Positions 22,923-27,569 of a DNA stretch of 27,569 bases are shown here, one piece after another. Every line of letters starts with the position of its first letter. Positions within the stretch are counted from its first letter, which is position 1. The notes beneath the pieces are model-generated. The model was not told where the DNA came from, did not search any database, and worked only from the letters and a program-made list of their open reading frames with translations. The stretch covers positions 1-27,569 of the forward strand of contig DATDFL010000187.1 in the NCBI GenBank assembly GCA_036522595.1, read 5' to 3'. The position numbers and the translations under genes were made by a program. The DNA comes from AC-32 sp036522595. Lineage in GTDB: Bacteria > Actinomycetota > Thermoleophilia > Gaiellales > Gaiellaceae.

Positions 22923-24793
22923 GGCGCATGCTCCCGCTGCTAGCGGTGCTCGTCGCCGCGTCAGGGCTCGCAGCATCCGCCCGCGCGGATGCCTCGGGCG
23001 GGTTCACGCACCTGACGCCGATCGGACGTGTGCGGGCGCCGGAGCGAGGCTTCCTGCTCGACCTCCCCCCGGCGACGCAGATTGCGTCCGGCCGGGTACG
23101 GGTCTTCGAAAACGGGAGACGGGTCTCCGGCTTCACGCTCACGCCGATTCAGGCGGTCGACGGCCGCTTCGGGGTCGTGCTCGTGCTTGACGCGAGCAAC
23201 AGCATGCGGGGCGCTGCCGAGCAGGCGGCGCTGTCGGCGGCACGGGCGTTCGTGCGAAGCGCGGGTGCGAGCGCGCGGATCGGCGTCGTGGAATTCAACC
23301 GTCGTCCGACCGTGCTCGCGACTCCGGCGCAAGGCTCGGCGGCCGTGGCGTCCGCCCTGTCGGAAGAGCCCGCGCTCGCGTACGGCACACGGATCAACGA
23401 CGCGGTCGGGGACGCCTTGGCTTTGCTCGAAGGGAACGACCTCACATCCCGCTCGGTCGTCCTGCTCTCGGACGGCGCGGACACCGGCAGCCGCCTGAGC
23501 GAGCAGCAGCTCGTGCGTCAGGCGCGCCTGCAGCACATCCGCGTCTTCACCGTGGGCCTGCGCTCGCCGTCGTTCAGGCCGAGGTCGCTGAGGCGCCTGG
23601 CGGCAGGGACCGGCGGCTCGTACTACCAGGCGGCCTCGGTCGGCGAGCTGACGTCGATCTACAACGATCTCGGTCACCGCCTCAGCACCGAGTACGTGCT
23701 CCGGTACCGCTCGCACAAGGCCCCGGGCACCCATGTCTCGGTGCTCGTCCGGATCCCGGGGGTCGGCGACGTGTCGGCGAGCTACGTCACTGCGCGGCCG
23801 GCGCCGATCGCGCCGTTCCATCGGTCCGTCTTCGAGCGCTTTTGGTCGTCGCCCGCGTCGTTCGCGCTGGTTGCGCTGCTGTTCGCAGGGCTCGCGGCCT
23901 TGGGCGCCGTGACGCTGTTCAGGGTTCCGAAAGGCACGCTGCTGAAGCGCATCGGCGAGTTCGTCTCGGTCATGTCGGCCGAGGACGACGCCCCCCAGCA
24001 CATGTCGCGGTCGACGAAGGTCTTCGCGAACGCAGAGGAATCGCTGGCCAAGACGGAGTGGTGGGCGCGGTTCAACGAAGAGCTCGAGATCGCGCGCGTG
24101 CCGATGCCGGCAATCCAGATCCTGGTCGCGACGGCAGTGGCCACCTTGTTCGCGGCCTTCATCCTGATGCTGATCTCGCCGCTCTTCGTCGTCTTCGCGC
24201 TCGGCGTGCCGTTCATTGCGCGCGAGCTCGTGCACCACAAACTGAAGAGTGTCCGCGACGACTTCGCCGAGCAACTGCCGGACAACCTGCAGGTGCTCGC
24301 CTCGGCGCTCCGCGCCGGCCACAGCTTCGTCGGCGCCCTTGCCGTCGTGGCCGCCGATGCGCCCGAGCCCGCCCAGCGCGAGTTTCGGCGGGTCGTCGCG
24401 GACGACCAGCTCGGCGTGCCGATCGACGAATCCTTGCGAGACGTCGCGCGGCGCATGGAGAGCACGGAGCTCGAGCAGGTCGGCCTGCTCGCGGAGCTGC
24501 AGCGTGAGAGCGGCGGCAACATGGCGGAGGTGTTGGACACGGTGGTGGAGACGATTCGCGACCGGTTCGACCTGCGACGCCTGATCAAGACACTCACCGC
24601 ACAGGGTCGAATGGCACGGTGGATCCTGACGCTTCTGCCGGTGTTCCTGGCGCTCGTGATCACGCTGTTCAACCCGAGCTACATGCATCCGCTCTTCAGC
24701 ACGGGGGCCGGGAAGGCGCTCGTGGCGCTCGCAGTCGCGATGCTCATCGCGGGGTCGCTCCTCATCAAGCGAATCGTCAACATCAAGGTCTAG
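22916..24793 (+). CDS. tadB: vWA domain fused to TadB platform protein
   Basis: A 625-residue fusion from GTG 22916 (GAGGGG site six bases upstream; ATG 22928 is an alternative). Domains: signal peptide 1-25; small beta-domain about 30-80 (VRVFENGRRVSGFTL); vWA domain about 84-262 with MIDAS residues D92-x-S94-x-S96, T158 and D186; membrane helix about 315-336; linker; TadB region from about 390, with two membrane helices (about 400-435), the T2SSF domain 455-565 (LPDNLQVLASALRAGHSF) and C-terminal helices 568-617. The vWA part should be outside the cell and the T2SSF part inside. TadB proteins of the usual type are about 300 residues and lack the N-terminal half. TadB and TadC form the membrane platform turned by CpaF. 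Confidence 0.93.
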   Translation: MVRRMLPLLAVLVAASGLAASARADASGGFTHLTPIGRVRAPERGFLLDLPPATQIASGRVRVFENGRRVSGFTLTPIQAVDGRFGVVLVLDASNSMRGAAEQAALSAARAFVRSAGASARIGVVEFNRRPTVLATPAQGSAAVASALSEEPALAYGTRINDAVGDALALLEGNDLTSRSVVLLSDGADTGSRLSEQQLVRQARLQHIRVFTVGLRSPSFRPRSLRRLAAGTGGSYYQAASVGELTSIYNDLGHRLSTEYVLRYRSHKAPGTHVSVLVRIPGVGDVSASYVTARPAPIAPFHRSVFERFWSSPASFALVALLFAGLAALGAVTLFRVPKGTLLKRIGEFVSVMSAEDDAPQHMSRSTKVFANAEESLAKTEWWARFNEELEIARVPMPAIQILVATAVATLFAAFILMLISPLFVVFALGVPFIARELVHHKLKSVRDDFAEQLPDNLQVLASALRAGHSFVGALAVVAADAPEPAQREFRRVVADDQLGVPIDESLRDVARRMESTELEQVGLLAELQRESGGNMAEVLDTVVETIRDRFDLRRLIKTLTAQGRMARWILTLLPVFLALVITLFNPSYMHPLFSTGAGKALVALAVAMLIAGSLLIKRIVNIKV

Positions 24794-24802
24794 GGGGTCG
24801 GA

Positions 24803-25714
24803 ATGCTGCTGCTGCTGCTCGGACTGGGATTGACCGGCCTCACGGCCGTCATGCTCGCCCGCCTGCTCGTGGTCGAGCGAACTCCGCCCGCCCGGCTTCA
24901 GGCGCAGATCGATGCCTACGGGTTCGAGGCCGCGCCCACGGGCACCTCGGGTCGGCCGCTCAGCGGTCGGGTCGACGCCCTGGCCGCGACCCTCGGCGCG
25001 ATGCTCGCGAACCACATGAAGAACTTTCGCGAGGACTCGCTGCGGAAGGAGCTTCAGGCAGCCGGCCTCTACACCTGGAACGCGCGCAAGTTCATGGGCT
25101 ACCGGTTGCTGGCGACATTGGGACTGCCGCTGATCTGGATCTGGTTCGCGTCGACGTCCGGCGCAGGACCTCTGCGGCTCATCGCCGGCCTCGCGTTCGC
25201 CGTCGCATTCGGCTGGCAAGGCCCGCTCGTGCTCGTGCGGCGCCGCTCCCGGAAACGCCTCGAGGAGATCGACCTGCAGATGCCCGAGCTCATCGATTTG
25301 CTCGTGACGACTGTCGAGGCCGGCGTTGCGTTCAGCGGCTCGCTGCGCCTCGCAGCGACGCGTTTCCAGGGCGCCCTGGGTGAGGAGCTTCGCCTCGCGC
25401 TCCAGGAGCAGGAGATGGGCCTTTCTGCGAACGAGGCGCTCATGAACATGCTCGGCCGCGCAGACACCCCCGCGATGCGCTCGTTCGTGCGCTCGATCCT
25501 TCAGGGCGAGACGCTGGGCGTCTCGATCGGGAAGATCATGCGCGACCTCGCGGTCGAGATGCGCAAGCGCCGCCGCCAGTCAGCGGAGGAGCGCGTCCAG
25601 AAGGCCCCGACGAAGATGCTCTTCCCGCTCGTCTTCCTGATTCTCCCGGCCATGTTCGTCGTGATCCTCGGGCCGGCGGCGCTCCAGATCCTCCATACGA
25701 TCGGCGGCGGCTGA
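24803..25714 (+). CDS. tadC: TadC platform protein
   Basis: A 303-residue T2SSF-family membrane protein, partner of TadB. The T2SSF domain covers about residues 155-275 with MPELIDLLVTTVEAGVAFSGSL and LGVSIGKIMRDLAVEMRKRRRQSAEE, the latter very typical of TadC. Membrane helices: 1-20, about 98-135 (two), and 270-297. An AGGGGGTCGG site precedes the ATG. Length and topology are normal. The stop TGA overlaps the next ATG by one base. Confidence 0.94.
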   Translation: MLLLLLGLGLTGLTAVMLARLLVVERTPPARLQAQIDAYGFEAAPTGTSGRPLSGRVDALAATLGAMLANHMKNFREDSLRKELQAAGLYTWNARKFMGYRLLATLGLPLIWIWFASTSGAGPLRLIAGLAFAVAFGWQGPLVLVRRRSRKRLEEIDLQMPELIDLLVTTVEAGVAFSGSLRLAATRFQGALGEELRLALQEQEMGLSANEALMNMLGRADTPAMRSFVRSILQGETLGVSIGKIMRDLAVEMRKRRRQSAEERVQKAPTKMLFPLVFLILPAMFVVILGPAALQILHTIGGG

Positions 25715-26322
25715 TGAGCCTGAGAGGCCGCCGCCTCCTCCTGAAGGCCGTTCTCGTCGTCCTCTTCCTGGGTTTCGCGTACGCGAACCTCGCCCGCTGG
25801 CACGACACGGGACGGCCGGTCGGCCTCGGGGCGACGCTGCTCGAGGCATTCACGGCCTTCCTCTTCGTGATCCGTCGGCCGCCGCTGGCCACGAGCGCAC
25901 GGCCGCTGGCGTGGCTCTCCGCCTCGCTCGGCGCCTTCGCGATGCTGGGCGCCCGCCCGGTCGCGCACCCCGACGCTGGGCCGTTCGCGGCCATGGAGAT
26001 CGTGCAGCTCGTCGGCTTCGCGATCGTGCTGGTCGCACTCGGTGCGCTTGGCCGCTCGTTCGGGATCGTCGCCGCCAACCGCGGAATCAAGACCCGGGGC
26101 CTGTACGCGCGCGTCCGCCACCCGGCCTACAGCGGCTACCTCGTGAGCTATCTCGGCTATGTGGCCGAGAGCCCTTCGGCGCGGAATATCGCCTTGCTCG
26201 TCGTCGGGACCGGCGCACAGCTCGTCCGGATGTCCGAGGAAGAGCGAATGCTCAAGCTCGACGATGCCTACCGCGCGTACCTGGCACGCGTGCGCCGGCG
26301 CCTGATTCCGTTCGTTTACTGA
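25714..26322 (+). CDS. ICMT/PEMT-like membrane methyltransferase
   Basis: A 202-residue integral membrane protein. Its second half has the signature of isoprenylcysteine carboxyl methyltransferase/phospholipid N-methyltransferase families: GLYARVRHPAYSGYL (about 129-143) and EEERMLKLDDAYRAYLARVRRRLIPF near the end, which together bind S-adenosylmethionine and the lipid-like substrate. Four or five membrane helices precede and surround these motifs. The ATG overlaps the tadC stop (TGATG), so it is coupled to the pilus operon and is its last gene before a weak terminator. The substrate is unknown; candidates are a membrane lipid, the pilin N-terminus or a small membrane-bound molecule. Confidence 0.85.
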   Translation: MSLRGRRLLLKAVLVVLFLGFAYANLARWHDTGRPVGLGATLLEAFTAFLFVIRRPPLATSARPLAWLSASLGAFAMLGARPVAHPDAGPFAAMEIVQLVGFAIVLVALGALGRSFGIVAANRGIKTRGLYARVRHPAYSGYLVSYLGYVAESPSARNIALLVVGTGAQLVRMSEEERMLKLDDAYRAYLARVRRRLIPFVY

Positions 26323-26380
26323 TCGGAGTACGATCGCTCGTTCGGGGGATTCCTCCGCGGGCCGTATCGGTCAACGATGT

Positions 26381-26403
26381 AGGGGTAATAGCGGCCCCTT
26401 TTT
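26381..26403 (+). terminator. Short hairpin with T tract after the Tad operon
   Basis: AGGGG pairs with CCCCT around a nine-base loop and is followed by T residues to 26403. Five pairs make it weak, but a T run is rare in this GC-rich DNA. It separates the operon end (26322) from the regulator start (26421), and some read-through into the regulator is likely. Confidence 0.5.
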
Positions 26404-26420
26404 GAATGCAAGGAGAAGGC

Positions 26421-27071
26421 ATGCGGCGCCTGAAGCTCCTGCTCGCGGATGATCATGCACTGATGTTCGAGGCGATCTCCCTCGCGCTCGAGAACGAGCC
26501 CGACCTGGAGATCGTCGGCTGCGCGGAGACCGGGAGCCAGGTGCTCCCGCTCGTGCACGAGACGCGGCCCGACCTGGTCGTGCTCGACCTGCGGATGCCG
26601 GGCATGGACGGCCTCACCTGCATCGGGCTACTCCGGGAGCGCTTTCCCGAGATTCGGACCGCGGTGCTCTCCGGCATCGACTCCGACGAGACGATCGAGG
26701 CCGCGCTCCGCGCGGGGGCCAACGCGTTCATCTCCAAGAGCGTTGATCCGGCTGCCCTCGCGGACGCGATCCGGCGCGCTGCCGAGGAGCCCGTCCCGGA
26801 GGCGATCGGCCGCGCCGACTCGGCGCTCGAGTCGATCGTCGAGGGAACCGGCCTCACCGGGCGCGAGGTCGCCGTCCTGCAGGCGCTTGCCCAGGGACGC
26901 TCGAACAAGGAGATCGCCCGCTCGCTCTGGCTCGCCGAGCAGACGGTCAAGTTCCACCTCACGAACATCTACCGCAAGCTCAACGTTCGCGGCCGCACCG
27001 AAGCCGTGCACTGGGCGTACCACCACGGCCTGCCCGAGGCATCGCCGGCCGAAGTGACACTGAAGGCCTGA
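26421..27071 (+). CDS. NarL/FixJ-type response regulator (right flank of Tad locus)
   Basis: A 216-residue two-domain regulator. I choose ATG 26421 because AAGGAG lies five bases upstream; the ATG at 26406 lies before that site. Receiver: D10-D11, phosphorylated D56 in VLDLRMPGMDG, S84 and K106. LuxR-type helix-turn-helix: LTGREVAVLQALAQGRSNKEIA and AEQTVKFHLTNIYRKLNV. It is a clear paralogue of the regulator at 14234-14872. Placement directly after the Tad operon suggests it controls the pilus genes, with a kinase encoded elsewhere. Confidence 0.93.
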   Translation: MRRLKLLLADDHALMFEAISLALENEPDLEIVGCAETGSQVLPLVHETRPDLVVLDLRMPGMDGLTCIGLLRERFPEIRTAVLSGIDSDETIEAALRAGANAFISKSVDPAALADAIRRAAEEPVPEAIGRADSALESIVEGTGLTGREVAVLQALAQGRSNKEIARSLWLAEQTVKFHLTNIYRKLNVRGRTEAVHWAYHHGLPEASPAEVTLKA

Positions 27072-27096
27072 AGGTCATCGGAAGGGCTGGACCGGC

Positions 27097-27108
27097 CTAA
27101 ACCTTCGG
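27097..27108 (+). promoter_or_regulatory. Repeated intergenic motif, divergent copy C
   Basis: CTAAACCTTCGG shares ACCTTCGG with copy B and lies 46 bases before the next gene. It sits in the loop of a possible stem: AGGGCT at 27083-27088 pairs with AGCCCT at 27117-27122, with GGA/TCC inside. The match is shorter than between copies A and B. Confidence 0.25.
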
Positions 27109-27153
27109 TAGATCCGAGCCCTGCACCAACCCTGGATAGTCAGAGCGAGGGAA

Positions 27154-27569
27154 GTGGGAGAGCTCGGGACGTCACCGTTCGCGCGTCTGGCGCGCGCCTG
27201 CAGCCGGTTTGGAATCCCGGCCGCGATTGCCGTGCTTGCGCTGCTGCTGGTCGGACCGGCCGGCGGCGCGCTCCGCGCGCCGGTACCAACGACACCCGGC
27301 AACGGCGCACTGGTGGACGGCATGCCGGCTTTCGGGTGGAACCCTGTGGCCGGAGCGGAGGAGTATGAGTTTCAGGTGTCGGCGGATTCCGGCTTCAACT
27401 CGCCCGTGCTGGGCCAGGGCAAGGACGACTTCAGGACGAAGAACACACGCGCAACGCTGATCGAGACCGCGCCGAACGGCACGTACTGGTGGCGCGTGCG
27501 TGCGATCAGCCCAAAAGGCACGCCGTCCGCCTGGTCGGGCGCGCGGTCGTTCCGCAAAAACTGGGGGAC
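27154..27569 (+). CDS. Secreted fibronectin-III-like protein, 3'-truncated by window edge
   Basis: The frame is open from GTG 27154 to the window end (138 codons, no stop). A GAGGG site lies just upstream. The N-terminus has a basic stretch (ARLARACSRF), a hydrophobic core (IPAAIAVLALLLVGPAGGA) and then an exported part. From about residue 50 there is an FN3/Ig-like domain: TPGNGALVDGMPAFGWNPV, AEEYEFQVSAD, and TYWWRVRAISPKG..SAWSGARSF, typical of bacterial cell-surface or sortase-free adhesins. Its place right after the pilus regulator suggests a surface protein under the same control. The total length and further domains cannot be seen. Confidence 0.75.
   Translation, partial: MGELGTSPFARLARACSRFGIPAAIAVLALLLVGPAGGALRAPVPTTPGNGALVDGMPAFGWNPVAGAEEYEFQVSADSGFNSPVLGQGKDDFRTKNTRATLIETAPNGTYWWRVRAISPKGTPSAWSGARSFRKNWG

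Noticed and set aside
22961..25219. A 752-codon open frame on the minus strand opposite tadB and tadC.
   Set aside because: It is an antisense shadow created by high GC. The translation is low-complexity (Arg, His, Glu, Asp, Gln) with no motif, while the plus strand encodes clear vWA, TadB and TadC proteins.

Overview
The window is about 27.6 kb of uniformly GC-rich DNA with gene after gene overlapping by 1-8 bases, frequent GTG/TTG starts and little intergenic space. The gene mix points to a high-GC, Gram-positive-type actinobacterium: a Tad pilus locus without an outer-membrane secretin, a short Ppx/GppA phosphatase, a CarH-type B12 photoreceptor, DUF4331, DUF899 and DUF1361 proteins, and a cyclase with a hydrolase-like domain. 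My best guess is class Thermoleophilia (Gaiellales or Solirubrobacterales relatives); this is inference from gene content, not from a marker gene.

Bases 1-13.9k hold mixed metabolic and sensory genes. The left edge cuts into a CarH-like cobalamin-binding regulator, followed by an unrecognised 160-residue protein and an atypical NAD(P)-binding SDR. A DUF4331 protein and a stand-alone aminomethyltransferase (GcvT-like) run leftwards. Divergent from them are two tandem, overlapping FAD oxidoreductases of the phytoene-desaturase/PYROXD2 type. Then come a GFA-family protein and a DUF1361 membrane protein, a small secreted protein with a strong bidirectional hairpin after it, a DUF899 protein, and a cyclase whose alpha/beta-hydrolase-like domain has lost its catalytic residues. 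An initiator tRNA-fMet with its own terminator and TATAAT box follows, then Ppx/GppA, and an operon of a 73-residue protein, glutamate dehydrogenase and a CBS-pair protein.

Bases 13.9k to the end are a Tad (tight adherence) pilus island. Two paralogous NarL/FixJ response regulators bracket it: one on the minus strand at 14.2-14.9k, one on the plus strand at 26.4-27.1k. Between them lie a 100-residue membrane protein, a prepilin peptidase coupled to a DUF192 gene, and a long plus-strand operon: two Flp pilins, TadE, TadG, CpaB, CpaE/TadZ, CpaF/TadA, a vWA-TadB fusion, TadC and an ICMT/PEMT-like membrane methyltransferase. A secreted fibronectin-III-like protein begins at the right edge and is cut off.

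Expected working of the island: the peptidase cleaves Flp, TadE and perhaps TadG after a conserved Gly. CpaF powers assembly on the TadB/TadC platform, CpaE positions it, and CpaB and the large TadG lie outside the membrane. The less usual parts are the extracellular vWA sensor or adhesin domain fused to TadB, the methyltransferase translationally coupled to TadC, and a short sequence (GTCCAGACCTTC or a close variant) repeated in three intergenic gaps of the island.
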